A stretch of DNA of 12,484 nt from NCBI GenBank assembly GCA_900617975.1, contig UZAE01001589.1, positions 1 to 12,484 on the forward strand, given 5' to 3'. Positions 1-9,487 of the stretch are shown piece by piece. The notes below the pieces were generated by a model. It was given only the letters and a program-made list of their open reading frames with translations, searched no databases and was not told the origin of the DNA. The number at the start of each line of letters is the position of its first letter. Positions within the stretch are counted from its first letter, which is position 1. Position numbers and translations under genes: made by a program. This DNA comes from Rodentolepis nana. Its lineage: Eukaryota > Platyhelminthes > Cestoda > Cyclophyllidea > Hymenolepididae.

Positions 1-254
1 CTCTTTAGTTGACTTCAGTCTTCACAGAGGGGAAGGAACATCAAAGTGTTAAAAAATTCAAGAGGGGGGGGGGAAAGTAGAGTGTAACAAAGACGAAGGT
101 AGATAAGGTGGAAAAAATGTGGAAGAGTACTGTGAAAGTAGTCGAAAATGACATACAGTGGGGTCATAGTAGTTTGAAGTCAACTGTCAGTTTATAGACT
201 CTTTTTGCCATTCAGGGTGCACCACGTGGAGGTAAGTCTATCACACACCCCACC
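1..254 (-). mobile_element. SINE-like element, copy 1 (tail cut by the window edge)
   Basis: The + strand shows the reverse complement of the element. It begins at CTCTTTAGTTGACTTC, runs through a G-rich tract (G10 at 64-73) and ends with the head CAGGGTGCACCACGTGGAGG then TAAGTCTATCACACACCCC. The AAAT-tail side lies left of the window. Compared with other copies, about 17 bp next to the head (the ATACGTTGCC segment) is missing, and the long-range stem arm near 168-185 is shortened. No duplication can be tested because one end is missing. An open frame at 205-408 begins inside this copy and is not taken as a gene. Confidence 0.85.
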
Positions 255-2405
255 ATCTAAGAATATTGAAATCCAGCAAATGTTGTATCTAAGACGCAAA
301 GGGCTTATAAATGCCAATTGTATTTCGAAGGCTCAAGAGTTGCCGAGAGCTTTGATTAAGCCAGCTGTTATAAAATCGATTTTTAACAGCTGTACACCAC
401 TGGAGTGAGTGACCAATGGTACAGGTTGATGCTGTTCTACAGGACCGACTTATAAAAAACGCAAGTTTTTCTTCCAAGAGAACCCCCTTGGAGGCCTTCC
501 TTCAACGCAGGTCAAACTGTGCCAACATGAGAAAGAAAGGGAGTTGGAATTTCGCATGCGACCGTAATCGAAGTGGGGTCAATTAACTATTGACGCCGTC
601 AGGTATCTCAGCTTGATGAAGTCAGTTAAGGGCACTCTGGTTCACTTGGGTTGTTTAATTAGAAAAAAGGTTTTGACCGATAAAATCAACCTAATTAATA
701 GTTTTTTGGGTCTTCCTGTTATGGCGATCATTTTAACCTATACCCTCAAATTTATTAAAACTTTAGTAAATCAAAGGGGTGAAAACGTATGATTCATTTC
801 CATGAAATGCCAGATATACAATCTTTATTATCACAAAAAGAACTTGGTATTAAAATACATTTTTAATAGTGCATATGATGTAGGTCTAATTTCATCAAGA
901 TTAGTTCTAGAATAAGTTTAATTAAATTAGCTCTCAAGCCACGTTATACTTGAATACGGCGCCATGTGAGATTAAAAAGAGAAAGATTTGTTGATGGAAA
1001 TATTCAGAATTTTTCTGGAACGAAGCCTCAAATTCAGCTCTCTTATCTTCAACTTTAAAAAATAAGACGCCGATAACCACCTGATCGTTGTCAAACAACA
1101 TGACCATTTAAAAATTTTAATCAAAGAAGCAAATAGATGTGACTTACGCAAAAGTACATTTGTTAACAATTTTTAAAGTACTTATTATCTCAAAATGGGC
1201 GTGTTGGTGGGCAACTTCTGAGTGTCCGTCGCTTATTCGGTTGTTCTTGGTCCTAACTACTAAGTACAACCTACGCTTCATTCGACCTTTAATTTTTCAA
1301 GATGTTCAGATATAGCAGCTTTATTTTCATGCTTAAAATTATAGAAATCGCCTTTTTCTGTCAGCTCTATGATAGCCTTGGTTTAGTCTGGATGATTTAT
1401 GATTATAAAGTCTTTCAAATGCCAAAAGTGGTGAAACTGTCAAAATGTCACAATACCAGTTCTCTTTTGGATTTTGAAAGACCTCTAAGACTATGAATTA
1501 TCCAGATTTTAAAGTGGTTTAAGTTTAAAAACAATACGCAGCTCTTTTGAGATGAGATGTTGAATCGTATGGGCTGAATTGCCCTATTTGATGCGACGTC
1601 GAAAAATAACGAACAGAGAGATGAGGAGTCCAACTCCCAATTGATATTCCATGGACCCCTATCAGCTCGCCTAGATGAAATCCTAATCGGTCCAGACGGA
1701 AAACAGAAGACTCACATTCATATAAAAGGTTTCTTCATTTTAATTAGGAGCTTTGTATAAGCCTGGCCGACTATCGCTCAAAAGAAAACCCACCACACCT
1801 CCTAGTGAAAAAAAAACATGTTTGATTGGTATAAAGCGCATTATTTGCGCCAATAAATGAATAATTAGCCCGATTACGGATTCGCAGACCATTGGGGGGG
1901 GGGGAAGGGATAGCTTCTTCCAGATCGATAACTATCCTTTTATTTACTTAAATTACTATCACATAAAGGGCAGGTATTTCACCTTTACATATTTCTTGTT
2001 AAACATTAAACATTTACTTTAATCAAATATATGCTTCTCAAATTTGGGCTATTTGAAAGGGTTAGTAAACATATTCCGGAATATGCTGCCCGAGGAAGTT
2101 TGCAAAATTTGATGTACAATTGTAAATACGTTGCGGGTTGTTTACCACTTTATTTGGCGGCCTTCCTGATTTATAAATGTGTCGAACCTCCAACAGAGTC
2201 AGATATACGCAGATTGAAATATTTATCGAATGCCCCGGATGCTCGAATCTGTGTCCTATAATTATGCGTGGACTATTCAAGCTAAGTTACATAAACTACT
2301 CGCTAATGTATCGCATATGGAAGATAACTATTTATCTTGAAGCAGTTTATAGATAGATAGGTTCAATAAGGGCATGTAATACATAAATATTATAATATTA
2401 TAATA
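255..2405. other. No supported gene; unannotated AT-rich stretch
   Basis: No family is recognised here. Three open frames read like protein but lack support. One is 416-586(+), 57 codons starting MVQVDAVLQDRL. One is 1578-1757(+), 60 codons without ATG. One is 2031-2258(+), 76 codons with one hydrophobic segment near residues 33-51. None has both splice sites or a recognised homologue, and their lengths are within chance expectation for this base composition. A run of 11 G lies at 1894-1904, and an AT-only 22-bp palindrome (2386-2407) sits at the edge of copy 2. Confidence 0.6.
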
Positions 2406-2407
2406 TT
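2386..2407. repeat. 22-bp AT-only palindrome
   Basis: AATATTATAAT followed by ATTATAATATT is a perfect palindrome built from an 8-9-bp tandem repeat. It immediately abuts the 5' target-site duplication of copy 2, and may have been an easily opened insertion site. Such AT palindromes are also common by chance in AT-rich DNA. Confidence 0.75.
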
Positions 2408-2417
2408 CTTGAATGAG

Positions 2418-2905
2418 CCCATCCGTGTAGGGTTGAAATTTGAGGGGAGAGCCAAGTGGGTGTGCGATAGACTTACCTCCACGTGGTGCACCCTGGAAAT
2501 ATGCCTTCACTATCAACATCTTATTTGGAAGCGGAGGGGTGTGTGCGATAGACTTACCTCCACGTGGTGCACCCTGGACAGCTGTGCGATAGACTTACCT
2601 CCACGTGGTGCACCCTGGGCAAGGTATATTCATACGGCAAAAACGTCTATTGATCGGCAATTGACTTCTCACTTCAAACTGCCATGACCCCACTGTATGC
2701 CATATCCGACTACTTCACAGTACTCACCTCACCTTTTTTCTACCTTTGTGTCTGTCTCTGTTACATCTTTGAAACACTCTTCTGTTCCCCCCCCCCGCCC
2801 ATCTCGACTTTTTTTCAATTCGACGTTCCTTCCCTCTGTGAAGCTTGAAATCAACTAAAGGGCTAATAATAACTATCAAAACGCCTGCCATTTGATATAA
2901 ATATT
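2418..2905 (+). mobile_element. SINE-like element, copy 2, with three tandem heads
   Basis: This is the longest copy (488 bp). In sense orientation it holds about 40 bp of extra 5' sequence (2418-2457), three head units (from 2458, 2536 and 2583), the pyrimidine-rich body with C10 at 2787-2796, and the tail CCATTTGATATAAATATT. It is flanked by TTCTTGAATGAG at 2406-2417 and TTCTTAAATGAG at 2906-2917, a 12-bp direct repeat with one difference. I read this as the target-site duplication. If so, all three heads and the extra 5' sequence arrived in one insertion. The body contains T6 runs that would stop RNA polymerase III. Open frames of 92 and 115 codons over this copy are by-products of the repeat. 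Confidence 0.85.
2458..2618 (+). repeat. Tandem head array of copy 2 (three units)
   Basis: Three units share the same roughly 35 bp, GTGCGATAGACTTACCTCC followed by ACGTGGTGCACCCTGG, at 2458-2496, 2536-2577 and 2583-2618. A 39-bp spacer (2497-2535) and a 5-bp spacer (2578-2582) separate them. The units are identical to one another over this core, while element bodies elsewhere in the window differ at many positions. GGGTGTGC (2458-2465) can pair with GTGCACCC (2486-2493). Confidence 0.85.
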
Positions 2906-3539
2906 TTCTTAAATGAGTAGCAGGCTTCAAGCCACAGTGGCAACTACCCTCCACGAGTGCATGAATCATATAGATGAATGCCTCGGCATGTTGACTTGAA
3001 ATTGTCCTTCGCAATCCAGCGTTGGCCCAAATTGCTCCGGGGCTGGCAAGATTTCTAGATAACGGTACCATTCATTGATGCACAGTGATCTGAATTCAAG
3101 TCCGCCGACTCGACGTGAGCAACATCGGTGCTTGTCAACAGTTGAAATAAACTGATGCTGTCAAGCTAGGGATAATCAGAAAGTGTGTGTGTCTCTAGAA
3201 GACCTGTTCTCAAAACAATTAAAGCGTTGTTAGCACATGTACTAACGGGATTGGAAGAATGCCTAGATACGCGAATCGAATTCTTTATACACTTTATGAA
3301 TAAAGTACAACTTCTTTGTGTATTCCATTCTTAATGGGTGGGATGTTTATGCTACTCTAGTTGACAATTATAATAGCAAACACGTTGGCGATTCACCTTT
3401 CTCGGTGGTTTTGAAATGAGAAATTGAATGAGAAGCACTAAAATGTCTTGTTAATCTTACTTCTCTATTATTGAAAATGAATTAGTTAATGTCTGGGTAG
3501 GAAGGAGATTACTACTGACGGTTCTAAAAATTGAATGGA

Positions 3540-3642
3540 TGGCTCAGCAGTTAATGTGGTCGTCCAAAAGTTCGACCTTGACGCCTACCAGTAATCGAAT
3601 GTCGGTGGGATGTGTGTTTGTCATTACAGAGGTTCTGTAATG
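3540..3642 (+). repeat. Possible tRNA-related repeat remnant
   Basis: TGGCTCAGCAGT (3540-3551) matches 11 of 12 positions of the internal RNA polymerase III box A consensus TRGCNNAGYNGG. GTTCGACC (3570-3577) resembles the core of box B (GGTTCRANNCC), but it starts only 18 nt after box A, closer than in a functional tRNA gene. A perfect 9-bp hairpin with a 3-nt loop follows at 3622-3642. No full cloverleaf can be drawn. I treat it as a possible decayed tRNA-derived SINE, unrelated to the main family here. Confidence 0.3.
3622..3642. repeat. Perfect 9-bp inverted repeat
   Basis: CATTACAGA (3622-3630) and TCTGTAATG (3634-3642) are perfect reverse complements around the loop GGT. No T run follows, so it is not a typical terminator, and its role is unknown. 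Confidence 0.8.
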
Positions 3643-3867
3643 CTACGGTAAATAGACTTGGTAAACTCTTATTTGAATGGAAATGTGTGTGTGGCTATGA
3701 CTGCTCGTTTAGTCAAAATATCAGGTTATTTCTGAATTTCACAGAACTTCTGAATATGCTATATGGAGTAAAATGACTTTCAGTCGCATTTATTAGAGAT
3801 GAACATGTTCTTCTTTTCAGCCTTCCAAACTTCATTTTTAATTTTCGACAGATTCTAACCTAGACAT

Positions 3868-4330
3868 TTATTTATTTATATCAAATCGCAGGGGTTTTGA
3901 TGGTTATCATTAGCCCTTTAGTTGACTTCAGGCTTCACAGAGGGGAAGAAACATAAAATTGAAAAAGTCGATAGGGGGGAACAGAAGAGTGTTTCAAAGA
4001 TGTAAGAGACAAACACAAAGGTAGAACAAAGGTGAGGTGAGTACTGAGATAGTTGTTGAATATGACAAAGAGTTGGGTGATGGTAGTTTGAAGTGAGAAG
4101 TCAATCGCCGTAGGAGTATAACCGAAAGCCGAGTGATAGACTTTTTTGCCGTAAGAAAATACGCTGCCCAGGGTGCACCACGTGGAGGTAAGTCTATCGC
4201 ACACAAACTTCCGGTTAATAGACTTTTTACCGTATGAGTATACGTTTCCCAGGGTGCACCACGTGGAGGTAAGTCTATCGCACACCCAAGGGTGCACCAC
4301 GTGGAGGTAAGTCTATCGCACACCCCCTGC
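3868..4330 (-). mobile_element. SINE-like element, copy 3, with three tandem heads
   Basis: The element is reverse-complemented on the + strand: tail (TTATTTATTTATATCAAAT) at 3868, body, then three heads ending near 4326. Perfect 9-bp direct repeats CCTAGACAT flank it at 3859-3867 and 4331-4339. The duplications enclose all three heads, so the compound form inserted as one unit. Between the body and the first head lies extra sequence containing a second, diverged copy of the ATACTCATACGG segment. Open frames of 121 and 109 codons on the minus strand come entirely from this repeat and show no codon structure of their own. Confidence 0.9.
4169..4326 (-). repeat. Tandem head array of copy 3 (three units)
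   Basis: Head units lie at 4169-4204, 4250-4287 and 4289-4326 and are nearly identical to each other and to those of copy 2. The middle unit also carries the neighbouring segment (4205-4249, including the TATGAGTATACG stretch), so it is an approximately 82-bp duplication of head plus adjacent body. The outermost unit is the head alone, joined by one base. Confidence 0.85.
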
Positions 4331-4339
4331 CCTAGACAT

Positions 4340-4816
4340 ATTTCTCCTGTTTGGCAGGATCTTTTAAACTGTATGTCGAAGTTATCCTCAAATAGTTCCC
4401 CCCCCCACCCAATTAAGTCTCAATATCTTTAATGCCAAGCCCACCCACCTTGTCTCTCTCTCAATAGGCATCTAAAAAGTTAGTCTATTAACCTTGATAA
4501 AAATAGGGCTTATAAGTACCCTTGATAATTAACTAACTGTTAATTCAGAAAGAATATGTTTTGGCTCAAACTTTATTAGTGTAAGCCACTCAACGGACAA
4601 CTCCATGCAAAGTCCATTCGTGATTACTCTATGACAGTAAGAATTGGGCGGTATGAGAACAAAGGAAGAATCCAAAGAAATCCTTAACGTTGGGGGGGGG
4701 GGGGGAGAGGGTGTGGGAGAAACGGTTAGAACCAGTCCATATTTCTAAAAAGTAAGCTTAAACAAAGCGTTTTAGTCCCATCACACTAGATGAGGATGTT
4801 GTAGACATTGTCAAAC
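4340..4816. other. No gene; poly-C and poly-G runs
   Basis: This interval holds C9 (4398-4406) in a segment resembling one at 10134-10211, and G14 (4692-4705). No open frame of note, RNA gene or element end was seen between copies 3 and 4. Confidence 0.6.
4385..4450 (+). repeat. Possible second repeat family, unit A
   Basis: The order CCTCAAATAGTT, C-run, CCAATTAAGTCT, TTTAATGCCAAG and CCCACCCACC is shared with 10138-10211 (CCTCAAATATTG, C-run, CCAATTACATCT, AAGCATTAAGC, CCCGTCCACC), with one gap of about 11 bp. Similarity is lost on both sides. Agreement is moderate, and low-complexity C runs inflate it. Confidence 0.4.
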
Positions 4817-5140
4817 ATTTTTTTACCAAATGGCAGGCGTTTTGATAGTTATCATTAGCCCTTAAGATGACTTCAGGTTGCACAGAGAGAAAGGAACATC
4901 GAAGGGAAAAAAGTAGAGAGGGAGGGGGGAACAGAAGAGTGATTCAAAGATTTAAAAGAGACAGACACAAAGGTAGGAAAAAAAGGTGAGGTGAGTACTG
5001 TGGAAATAGTCGAATATGACATACATTGGGGTGATGGTAGTTTGAAGTGAGAAGTCAACTGCCGGTTTATAGACTTTTTGCTGTATGAGAATACGTTGCC
5101 CAGGGTGCATCACGCGGAGGTAAGTCTATCGCGCACCCCT
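4817..5140 (-). mobile_element. SINE-like element, copy 4
   Basis: This is a single-head copy, reverse-complemented on the + strand. It runs from a T-rich tail (ATTTTTTTACCAAATGGCAGG) near 4817 to the head ending GCGCACCCC near 5139. The AAAT tail has decayed to a T run. The head reads GGGTGCGC in sense orientation, unlike the GGGTGTGC form of copies 2 and 3. I could not find a convincing target-site duplication; only TCAA matches next to the ends. The 61-codon open frame on the minus strand is internal to the repeat. Confidence 0.85.
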
Positions 5141-5718
5141 CAACTTAGGTAATTAGATAGGAGAATATTGGCGTTCGACGCTGAAGCAAAACAATGTAAA
5201 AGTGAAAAGCCACAGTCAAATAAACTAAGAAATCGAATGACACTTCTACTATACGTCCACATTGTGCTATACACGAACCATATTTAATACTTGATCCTGT
5301 CAAGAGAAGTGATAGTAAAGGCAATACAATGCGTGTACCGTTCACAGAATCGTTTAAAAAAAAGCAAATTTTAATTAAATACAGTTGGAAATTGGAGAGC
5401 TTCATTTTCGAGTCTTGATGTGATTAATCTGCACTTCCTTTAGAATTAAAGAAAGTAAACTCATTCTACATATATATTTTAAAAAATCAGATTGCTCTGG
5501 CTACATTTTAGTTCAGTTCGCTGTCAAATTTTTTTGGATTACAAAATTTGGAGAAGAATATGTTTGTTCGTACAGAAGTAAATAACATAAATAAGTAATA
5601 TAGACAAATAATTGAAATGTAAGTGCTTGATTGAATTCTTGTCATTTTTGTTTGGCTGTGGGTTATTTTGACAATGTGTGATGAGAAATCAATAACTGAA
5701 GTAGGACCAAGATAGAAA
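5141..5718. other. No supported gene between copies 4 and 5
   Basis: The minus strand has an 86-codon open frame (5145-5405) starting MKLSNFQLYLIK with A at -3 before the ATG and two hydrophobic segments. A good acceptor-like tract (CACTTCTCTTGACAG) lies inside it. I recognise no family, and a frame of this length is expected by chance in AT-rich DNA, so I do not call it a gene. Confidence 0.5.
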
Positions 5719-5729
5719 CCTCATCAAAA

Positions 5730-6057
5730 TATTTTATTTTATATCAAATTACAGGTTTTTCTGATAGTCTTCATCAGCCTTTTAGCTGACTTTGGGCTTC
5801 TCAGAAGGTAGGAGCAGACAAAATGACAAAAATTCGAGAGGGGAGGAACAGAAAAGTGATTCACAGAGGTAAAAGAAACAGACGCAAAGGTAGAGGGAAA
5901 AGGTGAGGTGAGTACTGTGGAAGTGGGGGAACATGACATATAGGGGGGTGATGGGAGTTTCAAATCAGAAGTCAACTGCCAGTTAATTGACTTTTTTGCC
6001 GCATGAATATACGTTGCCCAGGGTGCACCAGGTGGTGGTAAGTCTATCGCGCACCCC
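5730..6057 (-). mobile_element. SINE-like element, copy 5
   Basis: This single-head copy of about 328 bp is flanked by perfect 11-bp direct repeats CCTCATCAAAA at 5719-5729 and 6058-6068. The first base or two could also belong to the C run at the head end, so the certain part is 10 bp. The tail region reads TATTTTATTTTATATCAAAT on the + strand. The head is the GGGTGCGC form and has GGTGG in place of GTGGAGG within the donor-like motif, so its donor complement is weakened. Confidence 0.9.
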
Positions 6058-6068
6058 CCTCATCAAAA

Positions 6069-9000
6069 CATAAGGATGCCCGCAGGTTATCACGGGCGCA
6101 AACCAGTGAGAAACTGAGAGCCGAGGTCTACCTAGTTCAAAATCCCATGCTCTGGAAGATGAAACTGATCAAAGTGACATTGCGGATCGTAGTTTAAGAG
6201 GAGGTTTAAATATCTCCAAAGCTTATTCAGGAATGAGCTTTAGAGCATTCACCTTGAATAAAAGAGCAACATCATGGAGACTTTCTAATGATAAGCTGAA
6301 ATATTACCCATTCTTTTATTAGTTCATTCGAACTAGTGAACTATGTCAACATAGTTGACCCACTTGATCAGTAGCGAAGTATTCCCAAACAAATGAAAAT
6401 TTCAGATATATATCTATTTCAAATCTCTACAAAACACTATCATTTACGGAATTTAAAGATCAGGAAGGTAATCTCTCGATATACAAATTGAATCGGCTTA
6501 TTTTGGGCATTTCTGTCTGAAGTCAGTTAAATGACTTTGTTTACCACTTTTTCGAGTACGAAAATGGAACGGTTTTATAGCACTGAGTATTCATTTTATT
6601 TCATCTGAAATCTGGACATCCTGAGAGGCAATGAGTTTGAGAAATCCTATCAACTTGCCAAGTTCCCAGAATTAATTTTTACGCTTTCTTTCCGTTGAGG
6701 AGTTAGCTGGAGTCTGTGAGAGCAATGATTAGCGCGGTGTGTTCAATGATGACTCAGGAAAAAATCCAAGCAAATTTACTCTTTTGTCTTAATTTGTAGA
6801 AAGAGCTAATCACAGGTAGTTAAAATCCTTTAATTCCTCTTGTGAAAAGATAATTAAGTCAGAATTCAATTAATGACCAATCTTGAAGATATGTCTGAAT
6901 TGAAATAAATTAACATTCATAATTTCGACACAATAGATTAACAAATAGACTTTGTTCAATATTGTTCCTCTTTTTGCTTAAATCACATTTGTTAAGAAAT
7001 AAGCTAATAAGATGTTTTTCACCTTGAATGAACATATTGAACAGATTGTGTAATTGCATCTTGGTAGATTAAAAAATTGACCAAAATACCCGTACCAGGA
7101 AAAACACAACTGTCTATTTATGCTAATTAGCTATTGAGTAATTACCTTACAATTAAATAGTATAATAACTTATGGGGTTTGAAACTTTCTATCATAGCGA
7201 TTATTTTTACTTGTGCTATATAGTGAGGTACTTAAACACCTATTCAAAAATCTAGCTGCTATCTCAATGTCCTTCAAACCTCATGACTCACACTTCTGTC
7301 CCAGTTGTCAGTCGCCCACGTGCAAACAAAGGGAGCAAATTTGTCAAGCCCTTTATCGTATCACAATTGGCCTGTTTCGCACATCCGGGTTCTTTTAACT
7401 AAGCGCTGATGCTGTCCTTGGCTCTCCCTCTCTATTGCTCCTTCAAATACCTTCCCTTTCACCCAACCATCCAAGGTGCATTTAACTCCACGTTAATCTT
7501 GGTTTTCTCACTCTAGAAAGGTTATTGCTACCTGTTCACCTTTAAGAAGGTCGTATGTACTATTGGGAATAGGAAAGTTTAATTTGATCTAATTCTTTAA
7601 AAAGCTCTCTGTTTGTGGAACTAAAGGTTGCTACTTTTATCGTCTTTGCATAATTTAATCCATTAAAAGATAAAATTATGTGGGAAAGTTTCATCGACCA
7701 AAAAGCAATTATAGAATACTTGTCCGAAGTTGAGAACAGATCTTAAGTATTGATTTTTTTATTTACTTAAATTGGGAAGAGAGATATGCCTATTATTTTC
7801 TCTCAAAATATTTATTTTTATTCGTTTCATAGTAAAATTTGATTTATGTTCAAAGTATTTGTCTCCCTTTTTAGATTTATAAACCACATCCTTAATTATT
7901 AGCACAAATTTAGTCCAATAATTAAATCTTAATAGTTATTAGGCCAATGACATTGTTCTAACCTACTAACTTCAATTTTGACAAAATCAGGACGGAATTC
8001 CATTATCAATTTCATATCTACCTTCGGATCTCTCCTGGTCTTCCCTCGATCATCATGTAGGATTCATTCCGATTTACGTGTTCTTTACCACCTAATGCTC
8101 TTATTACCGGTATAATTATCTCCCATTTTATATCCTGTTCATTGTCCTTCGAAATATAATTAGTAACTGCACTAGGGGAGTAACTTTAATGGCCAACAAA
8201 CACAAACGCATCGACAAGCAGATTAAAACAATACAGGTGCACACGTCACCTTTCCCTATCTTCCTCTCTGGTATTGTTTTCTCAAATAAAAAATTCAGCA
8301 TACCACCTCCATTCCGCCTCCTCACTAGTTTGGGCCCTTAATCTACCCCACAATACCACTCTATTAAGAGTGCATTTTACAGGCAATTGTCAAATAATAG
8401 CCTCTATCGCTGGCGTATCGACATGCGTTTAAGAAAATTATTGTTTTAAAATCTCAGAGGGAATTTTGAATTTAAAGGGCTTTGTGGCTTTTATGGCTAA
8501 TGGGGTGAAAAGAACCAGAGCATATCCATTTGGACACGTTAAAGCTAGTCTGACAGACAACAAAAGCGAATTTTTTGGCCTCCAAATTGGCCCCATTATG
8601 GCAGAAGACAAAAGGGCTTTGGAAATTTATGAATGACTAGCTAAATAACTAAAATTTTTAGAGCAATTTTTTCAGGCAAATACATCTCCACTCAGGATGA
8701 AAAATTCCAAGTAATATTAAAGTCTGAATTTTGATTTTGAAAAATTATCGAAACTTACAGGTTTACGAGAAGAATTACCTTAAAAGCCACTTTTAATTTG
8801 ATTGAATATTTGGAAAGGAGATTACGGATCTATTCTGACTTACAATTTTTAGTTATCTCATGTTGTTATGGCAATACTGCAAACTGTGAAATGTCAGAGA
8901 AGACCGTGCACTCACTGGGCAAATTGAAGAGAAATTGACTCAAGAGAAAAGACTATCACAACCCAGAGGTGGGAAATGCCTCATTTAGCAAATATTCAAT

Positions 9001-9307
9001 CTTAAACCGCAGGGGCTTGCATTATAACAAAATATACCAAATTTTCATGAATGTACAATAAGTCGTAATCAATGACATGATAAAGAAATACATTTAGAAT
9101 TTCAATTCCGATCTCTGGATTTATCATATACAGCTTCATAGCCTCTGTAGTTTTCCTAACTCCAACCTTTTGTTTGCCCCTTACATAGAGAGTACCATTT
9201 TGACGAAAGTAAAATTCTACTATTTGCTTATAAGTAGTATTAAACTAACAAATTCGCAATTACACAGGAAGAAAGATAGGTGTAGTAACTGCCAAAACAT
9301 TGATACA
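6069..9307. other. Long AT-rich intergenic stretch downstream of the phosphotransferase gene
   Basis: No element copy, RNA gene or convincing exon was seen in 3.2 kb. Small inverted repeats occur, such as GCCCG/CGGGC at 6078-6097, AGATATATATCT at 6404-6415 and GCTAATTAGC near 7119. Around 7255-7395 all three + frames stay open for over 100 bp, which is unusual here, but no product is recognised. An ATG-less frame of 80 codons on the + strand ends near 8430 and is also unrecognised. Confidence 0.55.
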
Positions 9308-9313
9308 TTTATT
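9308..9313 (-). terminator. Poly(A) signal AATAAA of the phosphotransferase gene
   Basis: AATAAA on the minus strand lies about 175 bp downstream of the TAG stop, giving a 3' UTR of roughly 190-210 bp. A GT-containing stretch (TGTATCAATGTTTTGG) follows on the minus strand, as expected for a cleavage region. No stronger signal lies between it and the stop codon. The motif is common in AT-rich DNA, so the assignment rests on position. Confidence 0.55.
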
Positions 9314-9487
9314 TTGCTCCATCTTTAGAAATAAATTTGAATTCCAACCATAACAAACATTACAGGAGGAGAATAAAATTTTAGAATGGGAGAAAAGTGA
9401 CCGCTGCAATGACAGCGAATTCGGAAAGTGTTGTTTAAGCAAAACTGCTCGCTAGGAAGGTGGAGAGAATTGAGTCTTGGAAATACC

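Larger units (their letters stand above)
2918..3858. other. No supported gene; older repeat remnants suspected
   Basis: The left part (about 2930-3140) is more GC-rich than the surrounding DNA but has no recognisable product. It may be an old repeat. Two hairpins stand out: ACTTTAT/ATAAAGT at 3291-3306 and CATTACAGA/TCTGTAATG at 3622-3642. A tRNA-like box A lies at 3540-3551. Confidence 0.5.

Noticed and set aside
2458..2493. Head as a true U1 snRNA copy
   Set aside because: Only the 8-mer ACTTACCT matches; the following bases and stem layout do not fit U1.
2458..2618. CRISPR-like array (identical repeats with spacers)
   Set aside because: Only three units with spacers of 39 and 5 bp, inside a retroelement with target duplications and in eukaryotic-type DNA.
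2409..3071. Open frames of 92 (+) and 115 (-) codons
   Set aside because: They cover copy 2 of the element and some flank; no family match and no splice or codon evidence.
3935..4323. Open frames of 121 and 109 codons on the minus strand with repeated CDRLTSTWCTLG / CAIDLPPRGAPW peptides
   Set aside because: They lie wholly inside SINE-like copy 3; the repeated peptides are the tandem heads read in two frames, and other copies break the frames.
5145..5405. 86-codon membrane-like frame on the minus strand
   Set aside because: No recognised family, and frames of this length are expected by chance several times in AT-rich DNA of this size; kept only as a note in the interval entry.
6076..6160. 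tRNA gene around a GCCCG/CGGGC hairpin and AGTTCAAAATCCC
   Set aside because: No acceptor stem, anticodon arm or box A in register; the box B-like stretch has an extra base.
7213..7398. 61-codon + frame with a CPSCQSPTCKQ cysteine cluster
   Set aside because: Too few cysteines for a zinc motif, no splice or homology support; other frames are equally open over the same bases.
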